DNA of 64,000 nucleotides from Sphingomonas phyllosphaerae. Its GTDB lineage: Bacteria > Pseudomonadota > Alphaproteobacteria > Sphingomonadales > Sphingomonadaceae. Under the pieces are notes generated by a model. That model saw nothing but the letters and a program-made list of their open reading frames with translations. It had not been told where the DNA came from and searched no databases. Location of the stretch: assembly GCF_029623345.1 (NCBI RefSeq), contig NZ_JAPYKH010000017.1, forward strand, positions 1 through 64,000, in the 5' to 3' direction. The translations under genes were made by a program, and so were the position numbers. Of the stretch, positions 45,103 through 54,620 are shown one piece after another (the stretch's first letter is position 1; the number at the start of each line of letters is the position of its first letter).

Positions 45103-45177
45103 CTCCTGCGCCGGCAGGGGCCCAGGGTCGCGCGCGCCTCGCTCCCTGATCCTGGGCTCCTGCGTTCGCAGGAGCCC
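45103..45177. repeat. Pair of family A repeats between cobU and dnaB
   Basis: Two copies face each other: CTCCTGCGCCGGCAGGGGCC (45104-45123) and CCTGGGCTCCTGCGTTCGCA followed by GGAGCC (45151-45176). They are in opposite orientation relative to the flanking CCCAGG. They lie just past the dnaB stop, where they could form transcript ends. Confidence 0.6.
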
Positions 45178-45185
45178 GCCATGGC

Positions 45186-46673
45186 TCAATAGCCCGCGTA
45201 ATCCGAGAAGCGCGTGATCGTCGGGTCGAACTTGAGCACCACCTTGCCGGTCGCGCCGTGGCGCTGCTTGGCGACGATCAGCTCGGCGAGGCCATAGACC
45301 CGCTCCATGTCGGCCGCCCAGCGCGCATGATCCTCGAAGACGTTGGCCGAATCGCCCTCCATCGGCCGCTTGGGCTCGCGCTGCGCGGTGTAATAATCCT
45401 CGCGGTAGACGAACCACACCATGTCGGCGTCCTGTTCGATCGAGCCCGATTCGCGCAGATCGGAGAGCATCGGGCGCTTGTCCTCGCGCTGCTCCACCGC
45501 GCGGCTTAGCTGGGAGAGCGCCAGCACCGGCACGTTCATGTCCTTCGCCAGCGTCTTCAGCCCGCGGCTGATCTCCGAGATCTCCTGCACGCGATTGCCG
45601 TCGCCCTTGCCCGACCCCGACAGCAGCTGGAGATAGTCCACCACCACCAGCCCGATCTCGTTGTTGTGGCGACGCTGGAGCCGGCGCACGCGGGTGTGCA
45701 GCGCGCCGATCGAGAGGCCGCCGGTATCGTCGATGAAGAACGGCAGGTTCTCCAGCTCGGCCGCCGCGGCGGCGAGCTGCTCGAACTCGGTCTTGCTGAT
45801 CTTGCCCATGCGCAGCGCCTCGGAGCTGATCCGCGACTGCTCGGCGAGAATACGCGTGGCGAGCTGGTCCGCGCTCATCTCGAGGCTGAAGAAGGCTACC
45901 TTGGCGCCGACCGATTTGGACGGCGGGATGCCGTCGCGCATGTCGCGCATCCAGCGCTGCGCCGCGTTGAAAGCAATATTGGTGGCGAGCGACGTCTTGC
46001 CCATGCCGGGACGACCGGCGAGGATCATCAGATCGGAATGGTGCATGCCGCCGATCTTGCCGTTGACCGAGTCGAGCCCGGTGGTCACGCCCGACAGGTT
46101 GCCGCCCCAGTTGAGCGCGCGCTCGGCCATCTTCACCGCCGCGGTGCTCGCCTGCGCGAAGCTCTTCACCGCATTCTCGGTGCCGCCGTCGGCGGCGACG
46201 CGGAACAGTTCCTCCTCGGCGGCCTCGATCTGCGCGCGCGGGTTGACCTCCTCGCTGGTGTCCATCGCGCGGTCGACCATCGTGTGGCCGACCGAGACGA
46301 GCGCGCGCAGCAGCGCGAGGTCGTAGATCTGCTGCGCGAACTGACGCGCGCCGATCAGCCCGGCGCCCGAGCCGGTCAGCCCGGCGAGATAGCCGACGCC
46401 GCCCAGCTCTTTCATCCCCCCGTCCGCCTCGAACATCGGGCGCAGCGTCACCGGGGTGGCCAGCATGTCGGTGGCGCGCAGCGACTTGATCGCGGCAAAG
46501 ATGCGGCCGTGGACCGGCTCGTAGAAATGCTGCGGTTCGAGCCGGTCGACGATGTCGTCGGCGAGGCGGTTGTCGATCATCATCGCGCCCAGCATCGCCG
46601 CCTCGGCCTCGACGTTGCGCGGCAGGTGGACGGGCTCGGACGATGCCGGCGGTGCGAATGCTAAGGTGGCCAT
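45186..46673 (-). CDS. dnaB: Replicative DNA helicase DnaB
   Basis: A 495-residue hexameric helicase of the replication fork. It has an N-terminal primase-interaction domain (about residues 14-115, starting LPRNVEAEAAMLGAMM), a linker, and a RecA-type motor with Walker A LAGRPGMGKTSLATNIA (about 205-221), Walker B VVVDYLQLLSG (about 325-335) and LSQLSRAVEQREDKRPML. The start is the ATG at 46673. It diverges from the UPF0262 gene. Confidence 0.97.
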   Translation of the reverse strand: MATLAFAPPASSEPVHLPRNVEAEAAMLGAMMIDNRLADDIVDRLEPQHFYEPVHGRIFAAIKSLRATDMLATPVTLRPMFEADGGMKELGGVGYLAGLTGSGAGLIGARQFAQQIYDLALLRALVSVGHTMVDRAMDTSEEVNPRAQIEAAEEELFRVAADGGTENAVKSFAQASTAAVKMAERALNWGGNLSGVTTGLDSVNGKIGGMHHSDLMILAGRPGMGKTSLATNIAFNAAQRWMRDMRDGIPPSKSVGAKVAFFSLEMSADQLATRILAEQSRISSEALRMGKISKTEFEQLAAAAAELENLPFFIDDTGGLSIGALHTRVRRLQRRHNNEIGLVVVDYLQLLSGSGKGDGNRVQEISEISRGLKTLAKDMNVPVLALSQLSRAVEQREDKRPMLSDLRESGSIEQDADMVWFVYREDYYTAQREPKRPMEGDSANVFEDHARWAADMERVYGLAELIVAKQRHGATGKVVLKFDPTITRFSDYAGY

Positions 46674-46779
46674 CCGGCAGGCTATACGCGGCCGACGCGG
46701 CAAGCGGAACGGCACCGGCGCAGGAAGCTGTGGATGACTCGATTGTGACGGCGGCGCATCGGCTCTATCGAGCGGGCGC

Positions 46780-47262
46780 ATGGCCGATCCGCGGATCATC
46801 GACATCGAGCTGGACGAGCGCACCATCCTGTGGCGCTCGGCCGACATCGAGCAGGAGCGCCGGATCGCCATCTTCGACCTGATCGAGGACAATCAGTTCG
46901 CCCCGCAGCGCGCGCATCCCGACGGCTATGCCGGGCCGTACAAGGTGCGGCTGTCGGTCGAAGAGGGCCGGTTGGCACTGGCGATCCGCCGCGCCGACGA
47001 CACGCCGCTCGAGACGTTGGTGCTGGGGCTCGCGCGCTTCCGTCGACCGATCAGAGATTATTTTGCGATATGCGACAGTTATTATCAGGCGATCCGCCAA
47101 TCGACGCCGCAGCAGATCGAGACGGTGGACATGGCGCGGCGCGCCATCCACAATGAGGCCGCCGAGCTGCTGCGCGAGCGGCTGGACGGCAAGGTGGCGA
47201 TCGACTTTGACACCGCGCGGCGTCTCTTCACGCTGATCTGCGTTCTTCATATCAAGGCATAA
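46780..47262 (+). CDS. UPF0262 family protein
   Basis: A 160-residue protein of the UPF0262 family, almost confined to alphaproteobacteria. It shows IDIELDERTILWRSADIEQE near the start and a conserved RPIRDYFAICDSYYQAI segment (about residues 88-104). The function is unknown. It is followed after eight bases by a GH25-like gene. Confidence 0.9.
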   Translation: MADPRIIDIELDERTILWRSADIEQERRIAIFDLIEDNQFAPQRAHPDGYAGPYKVRLSVEEGRLALAIRRADDTPLETLVLGLARFRRPIRDYFAICDSYYQAIRQSTPQQIETVDMARRAIHNEAAELLRERLDGKVAIDFDTARRLFTLICVLHIKA

Positions 47263-47270
47263 GTTTTATC

Positions 47271-47948
47271 ATGTGGGGTTTGGGAAGGATCTTCTTGATT
47301 CTGAGTGCGATCGCGCTCGCGGGTGTGGCGGCGTGGCAGATCGCCTTGCGCTGGCGCCCCGCCGTCGAACGCTATCCGGTGCAGGGTGTCGATGTGTCCG
47401 AGGCGACCGGCGCGGTCGAGTGGCCGGTGGTGAAGGGCGAGGGCGCCGACTTCGGCTATGCGGTGGCGACGATCGGCGCGACCGCCCGCGACCGCGCCTT
47501 TCAGACCAACTGGGACGAGATGGCGCAAGCGGGGCTCCGGCGCGGAGCGATCCACGTCTTCTCCTTCTGCCAGCCGCCGCGGGCGCAAGCCGACTCCTTC
47601 AACACAGTGGTGCCGCGCGACTCGCAGGCACTGCCGGTGGCGGTCTCGTTCCGCTACGCCGAGGACTGCGCCGAGCGACCCGAGCGCGCCGCGCTGGTGG
47701 CGGGCGTGGCCGACATGATCACGCGGATCGAGACGCATACGGGCAAGCCGGTGCTGCTCAAGGTGGCGCGCGACGTCGAGCGCGATTATCGGCTGACCGA
47801 GGCGTTCGACCGACCGCTCTGGGCAGTCGGCAACTTCCTCCGCCCCGGCTACGGCGCGCGCGTGTGGCGGATGTGGCGCGCGACCGACCTGCGCCACGTC
47901 GACGGAGTCGAAGGGCCGGTGAACTGGGATGTGGTGGAGTTGGGATGA
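47271..47948 (+). CDS. GH25 muramidase-like protein with altered active site
   Basis: A 225-residue protein with an N-terminal membrane anchor (about residues 7-26) and a GH25 lysozyme-like barrel. GVDVSEATGAVEW (39-51) is the first family motif. At the strand where active enzymes carry the catalytic D-x-E, this one reads PVAVSFRYAED (122-132), so both acids appear to be missing. The usual A-T-E-G motif reads ATIGA. It may be an inactive or repurposed peptidoglycan binder. It overlaps cdd by four bases. Confidence 0.75.
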   Translation: MWGLGRIFLILSAIALAGVAAWQIALRWRPAVERYPVQGVDVSEATGAVEWPVVKGEGADFGYAVATIGATARDRAFQTNWDEMAQAGLRRGAIHVFSFCQPPRAQADSFNTVVPRDSQALPVAVSFRYAEDCAERPERAALVAGVADMITRIETHTGKPVLLKVARDVERDYRLTEAFDRPLWAVGNFLRPGYGARVWRMWRATDLRHVDGVEGPVNWDVVELG

Positions 47949-48406
47949 GCGAGCGGGATCAGGATCAGGCGCGGCGACTGATCGCGGCGGCGCGCGCGGC
48001 CGCGGTGCACGCACACGCGCCTTACTCGCACTTCGCGGTCGGCGCCGCGGTGCTGCTCGATGACGGCAGCGTGGTCACCGGCGCCAACGTCGAGAACGCC
48101 AGCTACGGCCTGTCGCTCTGCGCCGAGACGGTGGCGATCGCGACCGTCTCGGCCTCGGGTCGGCTGCGCCGGGTGGTGGCGGTGGGCGTGATCGGCGGTG
48201 CGATGGACTCCGCCGGCCGCGCCACCGGCGACGCGCCGGTACGGCCGTGCGGCCGCTGCCGGCAGGTGCTCAACGAGGCGGCGCAGCTGAGCGGGCGCGA
48301 CCTCGCGGTCTATTGTGCCGGCGCCGAGGGGGAGACGGTGGCGAGCTACCGCTTGTCCGAGCTGCTGCCGGACGCGTTCGGGCCGAGTGATCTGGGCGTG
48401 CGCTGA
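47945..48406 (+). CDS. cdd: Cytidine deaminase
   Basis: A 153-residue zinc enzyme of pyrimidine salvage that deaminates cytidine and deoxycytidine to uridine forms. It shows AHAPYSHFAVGAA (about residues 22-34), VENASYGLSLCAETVA with the catalytic CAE (about 50-65) and PCGRCRQVLNE (about 101-111) with the other two zinc cysteines. The start overlaps the GH25-like gene. Confidence 0.94.
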   Translation: MSERDQDQARRLIAAARAAAVHAHAPYSHFAVGAAVLLDDGSVVTGANVENASYGLSLCAETVAIATVSASGRLRRVVAVGVIGGAMDSAGRATGDAPVRPCGRCRQVLNEAAQLSGRDLAVYCAGAEGETVASYRLSELLPDAFGPSDLGVR

Positions 48407-48455
48407 GAGGGGCGGCGTCGCAGTAGTGCCGAGTGCCTCCGCGAGCCGCTACGCA

Positions 48456-48482
48456 GATCCTCCCCGCATGGCGGGGAAGATC
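48456..48482. repeat. Hairpin repeat between cdd and cyoD (family D)
   Basis: GATCCTCCCCGC, loop ATG, GCGGGGAAGATC forms a near-perfect stem. It lies between two convergent genes and probably ends transcripts from both sides, though no T-tract follows. It shares the CTCCCCG...CGGGGA core with elements at 55190-55241 and inside cobG. Confidence 0.65.
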
Positions 48483-48489
48483 TCGCCGG

Positions 48490-48864
48490 TCACGGCTTCG
48501 CCATCGCCGCCATCGGCATCATGTTGTGGTCGAGATGCGCCATGATCCACAGCGTGCCCCCCACCGTCAGCGCCACGATCAACACCCCGAAGGCGAGCGC
48601 CAGCGTGTTGTTGGTGTTCTCTGGCCCGCTGGTGATGTGGAGGAAGAAGACGAGGTGCACCCCCATCTGCGCCACCGCCAGCACCGCGAGCAATATCGGG
48701 ATCGCCGGCGCCCAGACCGCGCCCGAGCCGACCAGCGCGAACGACGCCACCGTCAGCAGCAGCGCCAGCCCGAGCCCGGCGAGGTAGGTCGAGAGCCGCA
48801 CCGCGCCCTCCTTCTGCCCGCCGGGTGCATGGTCGAGCCGGCGATCGCCCTTCTGCTCGGTCAT
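48490..48864 (-). CDS. cyoD: Cytochrome o ubiquinol oxidase subunit IV CyoD
   Basis: A 124-residue protein with three transmembrane helices (about residues 24-44, 48-68 and 84-104) and the conserved FFLHITSGPENTNN-type segment near residue 73. It stabilises the cytochrome bo3 complex. The start overlaps the cyoC stop (ATGA). It is the last gene of the operon. Confidence 0.94.
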   Translation of the reverse strand: MTEQKGDRRLDHAPGGQKEGAVRLSTYLAGLGLALLLTVASFALVGSGAVWAPAIPILLAVLAVAQMGVHLVFFLHITSGPENTNNTLALAFGVLIVALTVGGTLWIMAHLDHNMMPMAAMAKP

Positions 48865-49508
48865 CCCATCACTCCGTACAGATAGACGACGGTGAACAGC
48901 GCCACCCAGATGATGTCGAGCGCGTGCCAATAGAGGCCGAAACACAGCAGCCGGCGCTCCACCGCGTCGGTGAAGCCCAGCGTCGCCACCTGCCCCATCA
49001 TCACCGTCAGCCACACCAGCCCGACAGCAACGTGCAGCCCGTGCGCGCCCACCAGCGTGAACAGCGCAGAGAGAAAAGCGCTGTGTGTCGGTGCCGCGCC
49101 GTCGAGGATCAGGTGGGTCAGCTCGTACAGCTCGATCGCGAGAAAGCTGAGGCCGAGCAGTGCGGTAAAAGCCGCCCAGAGATAGGTCGCGCCGGCGCGC
49201 TGACGCACCGCCATGATCGACATGACGCCGCAGGTGAAGCTGGAGAAGAGCAGGCACAATGTCTCGACGAAGACCAGCCGCAGCTCGAACAGCTCGCTCC
49301 CCTCCGGCCCGCCGGCGGTGTTGGGCGCGAGCACCGCATAGGCGGCGAACAGCCCCGAGAACATGATGATGTCGCTGAGCAGGAAGATCCAGAAGCCGAA
49401 CGCGACGGTGACCTGCTTGGGCGCGGGGCCGCCCTCGCCGTGGCCGGGCGGGTCGCTCTTCGCCCCGCCGTCGCCCTCGTGGCGCGGGTCGGCAATCTCG
49501 CCGCTCAT
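48861..49508 (-). CDS. cyoC: Cytochrome o ubiquinol oxidase subunit III CyoC
   Basis: A 215-residue membrane protein with five transmembrane helices after a hydrophilic N-terminus. [20 protein letters not shown] (about residues 36-55) and [12 protein letters not shown] (about 155-166) are subunit III signatures. It overlaps cyoB and cyoD by four bases each. Confidence 0.95.
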   Translation of the reverse strand: MSGEIADPRHEGDGGAKSDPPGHGEGGPAPKQVTVAFGFWIFLLSDIIMFSGLFAAYAVLAPNTAGGPEGSELFELRLVFVETLCLLFSSFTCGVMSIMAVRQRAGATYLWAAFTALLGLSFLAIELYELTHLILDGAAPTHSAFLSALFTLVGAHGLHVAVGLVWLTVMMGQVATLGFTDAVERRLLCFGLYWHALDIIWVALFTVVYLYGVMG

Positions 49509-51460
49509 GCCGCCGGCTCCAGCGCGCGGAGCTCGTTGACGCCGATCTCCTGCTCACCGGGCTGGTGCCACGCGATCCACAACGTCGTCGCGAAGCCGGC
49601 GAGCAGGCCGAGCAGCACCAGCCACCAGATATGCCACACCAGCGCGAAGCCTGTAAGATAGGTGAAGAAAGCGCCGACGAAGCCGTAGGCGCTGTTGCGC
49701 GGCATCTCGATCGGCACGAGCGGATCGGGCGTCTTCTCCGCCTCGCCGCGTTTCATCAGCGCGAGCGCGTCGCGCCCTTCGACCTGGGGCAGCCGCGCGA
49801 AATTCCACGGCGGCGGCGGCGAGCGGGTCGCCCATTCCAGCGTGCGCCCGTCCCACGGGTCGCCGCTCGCGTCGGCTAGCGAGCGGCGCTCGCGCACCGA
49901 GACGTAAAGCTGCATCGCCAGGCACGCGATACCGCCCAGGATCAGCAGCGCGCCGAGCCACGCCGCGATCAGCCAGGGCTGCCACGCCGGGTTGTCGTAA
50001 TGCTGGAGCCGCCGCGTCATGCCCATCAGCCCGAGCGCGTAGAGCGGCATGAAGGCGAGGTAGAAGCCGCTCACCCACAGCACCACCGCGGCCTTGCCCC
50101 AGCCGTCATGCAGGCGGAAGCCGAACGCCTTGGGAAACCAGTAGGTGTAGCCAGCGAAGGCGGCGAACAGCACGCCGCCGATGATCACGTTGTGAAAGTG
50201 CGCCACCAGGAAGACCGAGTTATGGAGCACGAAATCGGCCGGCGGCACCGCCAGCAGCACGCCGGTCATGCCGCCGACGACGAAGGTGGGGATGAAGGCC
50301 ACCGCCCATAGCATCGGCACCTCGAAGCGCAGCCGTCCGCCGTACATCGTGAACAGCCAGTTGAAGACCTTCACCCCGGTCGGCACCGCGATGATCATCG
50401 TCATCACGCCGAACACGCCGTTGACGTCCGCCCCCGCCCCCATGGTGAAGAAATGGTGCAGCCATACCATGAAGGAGAGGACGCAGATCGCCAGCGTGGC
50501 AAGCACCATCGAGCGATAGCCGAACAAGGGCTTGCCGCTGAACGTCGCAATGATCTCGCTGAAGATGCCGAAGGCGGGCAGCACCAGGATATAGACCTCG
50601 GGATGCCCCCAGGCCCAGATCAGATTGACGAACAGCATCTGGTTGCCGCCCGCTTCGTTGGTGAAAAAGTGGAAGCCGAGGTAGCGGTCCAGCGTCAGCA
50701 TGGTCAAAGTCGCGGTCAGGATCGGGAAGGCCGCGACGATCAGCAGGTTGCTCGCCAGCGCGGTCCAGCAGAAGATCGGCATCCGGGTATAGCGCATGCC
50801 CGGCGCGCGCATTTTCAGGATCGTGGTGACCAGGTTGATCCCGCCCAGCAGCGTGCCCGCGCCCGAGATCTGCAGTGCCCACAGATAGTAGTCGACCCCG
50901 ACCCCGGGCGAGAAGGCGCGCTCGCTTAGCGGCGGGTAGACCAGCCAGCCGGTGCGGGCGAACTCGCCGACGACGAGGCTGGTGTTGATCAGCAGCACGC
51001 CGGTGGCGGTGAGCCAGAAACTTACCGAGTTGAGCGTCGGGAAGGCGACGTCGCGTACGCCCAGCTGGAGCGGCACCGCGAAGTTCATCAGCCCGATCAT
51101 GAACGGCATCGCCACGAAGAAGATCATGATCGTGCCGTGCGCGCTGAAGATCTGGTCATAGTGATCAGGTGGCAGGAAGCCCTTGTCGGTTCCCACGGCC
51201 ATCGCCTGATGCGAGCGCATCATCAGCGCGTCGGCGAAGCCGCGGATCAGCATGACCAGCGCGAGCAGGCAGTACATCACGCCGATGCGCTTGTGGTCGA
51301 CCGAGGTGATCCACTCGCGCCACAGATAGGGCAGCCAGCCCTTGAACAGGATCGTCGCGCCGGTGCCGAGCAACACCACAAACAGCACGCCGGCGGTGAC
51401 CATCACGATCGGTTCGTGCAGCGGAATGGAGTCCCAGCTCAGCCGTCCGAGCAGCGTCAC
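49505..51460 (-). CDS. cyoB: Cytochrome o ubiquinol oxidase subunit I CyoB
   Basis: A 651-residue catalytic subunit of a heme-copper quinol oxidase, which reduces oxygen and pumps protons. It has about 15 transmembrane helices. [11 protein letters not shown] holds a heme ligand His, [17 protein letters not shown] holds the CuB His and the cross-linked Tyr, WLHHFFTMG holds the two further CuB His, and [11 protein letters not shown] holds the other heme ligands. The long N- and C-terminal helices are typical of CyoB. It lies between cyoA and cyoC with overlapping ends. Confidence 0.97.
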   Translation of the reverse strand: MTLLGRLSWDSIPLHEPIVMVTAGVLFVVLLGTGATILFKGWLPYLWREWITSVDHKRIGVMYCLLALVMLIRGFADALMMRSHQAMAVGTDKGFLPPDHYDQIFSAHGTIMIFFVAMPFMIGLMNFAVPLQLGVRDVAFPTLNSVSFWLTATGVLLINTSLVVGEFARTGWLVYPPLSERAFSPGVGVDYYLWALQISGAGTLLGGINLVTTILKMRAPGMRYTRMPIFCWTALASNLLIVAAFPILTATLTMLTLDRYLGFHFFTNEAGGNQMLFVNLIWAWGHPEVYILVLPAFGIFSEIIATFSGKPLFGYRSMVLATLAICVLSFMVWLHHFFTMGAGADVNGVFGVMTMIIAVPTGVKVFNWLFTMYGGRLRFEVPMLWAVAFIPTFVVGGMTGVLLAVPPADFVLHNSVFLVAHFHNVIIGGVLFAAFAGYTYWFPKAFGFRLHDGWGKAAVVLWVSGFYLAFMPLYALGLMGMTRRLQHYDNPAWQPWLIAAWLGALLILGGIACLAMQLYVSVRERRSLADASGDPWDGRTLEWATRSPPPPWNFARLPQVEGRDALALMKRGEAEKTPDPLVPIEMPRNSAYGFVGAFFTYLTGFALVWHIWWLVLLGLLAGFATTLWIAWHQPGEQEIGVNELRALEPAA

Positions 51461-52329
51461 TTACCGGCCTCGGCGTCAGCTTCGCCCTGGTTGCTGGCGT
51501 CGCGCGGGCGCTCCGCCGCGGGCGCGCGTTGTGCCACGATCGCGTCGAACAGTCGCGGCGGCGCGGTGCCGAACATCAGCGGCTGAGCCACGGTCCCGCG
51601 CCGCGCGAGTTGGCGGTACCGCGCCTCGTCGAGCGGCGGCGCCGCGCGCGCCTGCGCTACCCAGGCGGTGAACTGCGCCGCGGGCAGCGCGTCGACGGTG
51701 AAGGTCATGTCGGAGAAACCCTTGCCGCTGTAATGCGCGGCGATCCCGGGATAGCGCCCGGGTCGGTCGGCGGCGAGGCGGAGCTGCGCCTCCATCCCCG
51801 CCATCGCGTAGATCTGGCTGCCGAGCTGCGGCACGAAGAAGCTGTTCATCACCGTCGCCGAGGTCAGCCGAAAATGGATCGGCGTGCCCGCCGGTACGAT
51901 GAGGCGGTTGACCGTGGCGACGCGCTGATCGGGGTAGAGGAACAGCCACTTCCAGTCGAGCGCGACCACCTGCACCTCGATCGGCGCGACCTTGGCTGGG
52001 ATGGCGCGGCGCGGATCGAGCAGATGCGCCCCGACCCACCCGGTGCCGCCCAGGAACAGAACGATCATCGCCGGCACCGACCAGATCAGCAGCTCGAGCT
52101 TGCCCGAATAATCCCAGGCCGGGCGATAGCGCGCGCGGCGGTTGCCGGCGCGGAACCACCAGGCGAAGGCGATCGTGGCCAGTATTACCGGCACGACGAT
52201 GAGCAGCATCGCGCCGACCGAGTCGAACAGGATCTGCTTTTCGGCGCGCGCAACGGGTCCCTGCGGATCGAGCACGCCGGCGCTGCACCCGGCGAGCGCG
52301 AGCGGCACCACCGCGATCCAGCGCCGCAT
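51457..52329 (-). CDS. cyoA: Cytochrome o ubiquinol oxidase subunit II CyoA
   Basis: A 290-residue lipoprotein with lipobox LAGC (residues about 12-15), two transmembrane helices (about 36-60 and 82-104) and a periplasmic cupredoxin domain. [15 protein letters not shown] and [18 protein letters not shown] are quinol-oxidase signatures. The CuA cysteines of cytochrome c oxidases are absent, which fits a ubiquinol oxidase. The start is the ATG at 52329. It is the first gene of cyoABCD. Confidence 0.95.
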   Translation of the reverse strand: MRRWIAVVPLALAGCSAGVLDPQGPVARAEKQILFDSVGAMLLIVVPVILATIAFAWWFRAGNRRARYRPAWDYSGKLELLIWSVPAMIVLFLGGTGWVGAHLLDPRRAIPAKVAPIEVQVVALDWKWLFLYPDQRVATVNRLIVPAGTPIHFRLTSATVMNSFFVPQLGSQIYAMAGMEAQLRLAADRPGRYPGIAAHYSGKGFSDMTFTVDALPAAQFTAWVAQARAAPPLDEARYRQLARRGTVAQPLMFGTAPPRLFDAIVAQRAPAAERPRDASNQGEADAEAGK

Positions 52330-52334
52330 GGCGC

Positions 52335-52550
52335 TCACGCCGCGGCCACGCCGTCGACGCTCACCCGTGCCGCATCGATCAGCACGCCGCGGATGCGCAC
52401 GCGCTTGGCGATGTGATCGACCGGAACGCGCTGGAGCTCGAGCACGAAGGTGCCGCCGCGATCGCGCTGGAGAACGAAGGCGCCGCCCTCGCGCACCAAC
52501 GTGCCGGTCTCGTCGACGGGGCTGCCCGGCATCGCCATGGCCGCGCCCAT
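52335..52550 (-). CDS. DUF5818-like small protein
   Basis: About 71 residues, beginning either at 52550 (CGAGGG upstream) or eight codons earlier. The pattern GTLVREGGAFVLQRDRGGTF, then a basic RVRIRGVLIDAARVSVDG, fits the small beta-rich DUF5818 proteins common in sphingomonads. The function is unknown. It ends six bases before cyoA and may be co-transcribed. Confidence 0.6.
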   Translation of the reverse strand: MGAAMAMPGSPVDETGTLVREGGAFVLQRDRGGTFVLELQRVPVDHIAKRVRIRGVLIDAARVSVDGVAAA

Positions 52551-52617
52551 GCGCCCTCGCCGAAGCCGACGCAAGCGCCACGAGGCTGCGCCACGTCAGG
52601 CGCTCCGACGCGAGCGG

Positions 52618-52693
52618 TGGTGGGCCCGGCAGGACTCGAACCCGCAACCTAGCCGTTATGAGCGGCCAGCTCTAACCGTTGAGCTACAGGCCC
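52618..52693 (-). tRNA. tRNA with CAT anticodon, probably tRNA-Ile2
   Basis: A complete cloverleaf: acceptor GGGCCTG with CGGGCCC, D-arm AGCTCAACGGTTAGAGCT, anticodon stem GGCCG/CGGCT with loop CTCATAA, T-arm GCGGGTTCGAGTCCTGC and encoded CCA. The anticodon CAT could mean Met or Ile2. The D-arm and the CTCATAA loop context resemble E. coli ileX more than elongator Met, so I favour tRNA-Ile2, whose C34 is changed to lysidine. Confidence 0.9.
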
Positions 52694-52746
52694 GCCCGCG
52701 TCGGTGGCGCCACGTAGCGGCACGCCGGGGCGGCTGGCAAGCCGGC

Positions 52747-54411
52747 TCAGTTCCCGCTCTGGGCATGGTCGCGCGGCGCGGCACCGTCATCGCGCGGCGC
52801 GGCACCGTCATCGCCCGGCGCGGATACCGGCGACGCGCTCGGCAGTGCCAGCCGCAGCCGCTCGGGCAGGAAGTCGAGCCGTCCGCCCAGCTCGACCGCG
52901 AGGTTGCGCGCCAGCCGCAGCGCGAAGCCGGTGCCGAGCAGCGGCGCTCCGTCGTCGTCGCTCGCCGCCTCGTCGTCGAGCGCCAGCAGCGCGGCCTCGT
53001 CGCGCCCGGCCAGCGCCGCGGGCAGCGCGATCGCCAGCGTCACCGACTCGCCGGCGGCCTCGACCGCGATGCCGAGCAGCTCGCCGCGTGCCGCCGCGGC
53101 CAGCAGCGTGGCGAGCAGCCGCTGCACCAGTCGCTCGGCGGCGTGTGCGTCGGCGGCCCAGCACGCCGCGCCGGGTTCGGGCAGCGCCAGCGCACCGCCA
53201 CGCAACGCGGCGAGCGGCGCCAGATCCTGCACGACACGGGCCAGCAGCGGGGCGAGCGCGACCACGTCGTCGCGCAGGTCGAGCGCCTTGCCCTCGAGCC
53301 GCGCGGCGAGGTCGAGGTCGTCGATCGCGCCGATCAGACCGGCGACATGGCGCCGGATCGCGGCGGCGCGGTCGCGGTAGCGCGGCGGCACCGGACCGAG
53401 CAGTTCCTGCTCGATCAGCTCGGAGAAGCCCGCGATCGCGTTGGTCGGCGTCCGCAGTTCATGCATCAGCCGGCGCAACCCCTCGGCGCCGACCCCTCCC
53501 GCGACCGACCGTGCCGCGGCGGCGCTCTCCTCGGCGCGCGGCCGGCGCGCGCGGCCGCGGAAGCCGACGAAGCTGCCGCTGGCGAGATCGAACATCGGCG
53601 CCCCGGAGATCCGCCAGTCGCCGCCCACCGCCGACTCGCCCGGTACGTGCAGCCGCGCGTCGGCGAAGGTGGCGCGCTTGCGGAACGCTCCCGCGGCGAC
53701 GCCGTCGACGCTATGATACGACGGCGCGACTGAGCTGTCGTGGCTGAGCGAGAGCCCGATCAATGCGCCACGCGGTCCGGTGTCGACCCAGCGGATAATA
53801 CCGGCGGCGTCGGTCTCGAAGCGGAAGGCGTGGACCCGCGCGGGCGGCATCTCGCCCAGGCCGAGCGCCGCACCGCGCTGGCGCTGGTACGCTTCGATGC
53901 GATGGACGAGGTCGGCCACCTCGAAACGCTCTCCCGCGTTGCCCGCCGAAGGCGCGCTCGCCTCGACCGCGGGTGCTGCCTCGGGCTCGGGCAGCGCATA
54001 GTCGGTTGACCCGAACGCCTCCAGCGCACGGCACACGGAAGGCGCGAGATCGCTGCGCCGGCGCAGGACGCTGCGGCCATGCGGGCCGAGCCGTGGCAGC
54101 AGCAGATCCCATTCCTCGGGGGCGAGCCGGGCGACCCGGAGCATGGTTGCGGCGATCTCGGGCGTATCCTCGGCGAAGAAAGCGACAAGGGCGGCGGGCG
54201 GATCGGCGAGCGCCAGCCCGCGCGCCGCCGCGGCGCGCACCTCGGCGGGGATGGTCGTGCGCAGGTCGCGAAGCCGCGCCACCAGCGCGGGCTCGGCGGG
54301 AGCACGCCCGCGTCCGATCAGGTCGACCAGCTGGCGGAAAGCCGCGCGCGCGCCGAACGCCGTCGAGACGTCGGCGGCGAGAACGGTCTTCAGACTGTCG
54401 TCGAACCGCAC
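52747..54411 (-). CDS. Sensor histidine kinase with degenerate ATPase domain
   Basis: A 554-residue protein without clear membrane helices. The N-terminal 150 residues are helical (a HEAT-like or DUF2336-like sensor). A PAS-like region at about 190-290 includes GIIRWVDTGPRGALIGLSLS. The HisKA helix has the phospho-acceptor His in LMHELRTPTNAIAGFSELI (about 314-332). In the ATPase domain the N-box reads QRLLATLLAAAARG, without the usual Asn, while a G-box (GTGFALRLARNLAVELGG) remains. The C-terminal tail is made by a 21-base tandem repeat. No response regulator is adjacent. Confidence 0.82.
   Translation of the reverse strand: MRFDDSLKTVLAADVSTAFGARAAFRQLVDLIGRGRAPAEPALVARLRDLRTTIPAEVRAAAARGLALADPPAALVAFFAEDTPEIAATMLRVARLAPEEWDLLLPRLGPHGRSVLRRRSDLAPSVCRALEAFGSTDYALPEPEAAPAVEASAPSAGNAGERFEVADLVHRIEAYQRQRGAALGLGEMPPARVHAFRFETDAAGIIRWVDTGPRGALIGLSLSHDSSVAPSYHSVDGVAAGAFRKRATFADARLHVPGESAVGGDWRISGAPMFDLASGSFVGFRGRARRPRAEESAAAARSVAGGVGAEGLRRLMHELRTPTNAIAGFSELIEQELLGPVPPRYRDRAAAIRRHVAGLIGAIDDLDLAARLEGKALDLRDDVVALAPLLARVVQDLAPLAALRGGALALPEPGAACWAADAHAAERLVQRLLATLLAAAARGELLGIAVEAAGESVTLAIALPAALAGRDEAALLALDDEAASDDDGAPLLGTGFALRLARNLAVELGGRLDFLPERLRLALPSASPVSAPGDDGAAPRDDGAAPRDHAQSGN
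52770..52823. repeat. 21-base tandem repeat at the 3' end of the kinase gene
   Basis: The unit CGCGCGGCGCGGCACCGTCA plus T occurs twice exactly (52770-52790 and 52791-52811) and a third time in part. It codes for repeated Asp-Asp-Gly-Ala-Ala-Pro-Arg units in the tail of the kinase and could vary in copy number. Confidence 0.8.
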
Positions 54412-54620
54412 CGGTGAGAAGCCTTCTGCTGCTGTGATCGGCGCGCCCGCGGCTCGCCTTGGCCGTTCATAGAGCGGCCCCGAAACGGTCGCTAACGCTC
54501 ATTGCGGCGCAAAAAGGGGCCATGTCGCAGCTTGGCACAATTGCGCTGCCACGCAATTTTATTGTAGCGGGGCGTTCCGAAGCTATCGCGAAACTGCGCG
54601 ATCAGCAGCTAAGAGGCGTC

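Noticed and set aside
45103..45177. Repeat pair considered as a CRISPR array
   Set aside because: The copies are inverted, palindromic and unevenly spaced, with no uniform spacers and no cas genes nearby.
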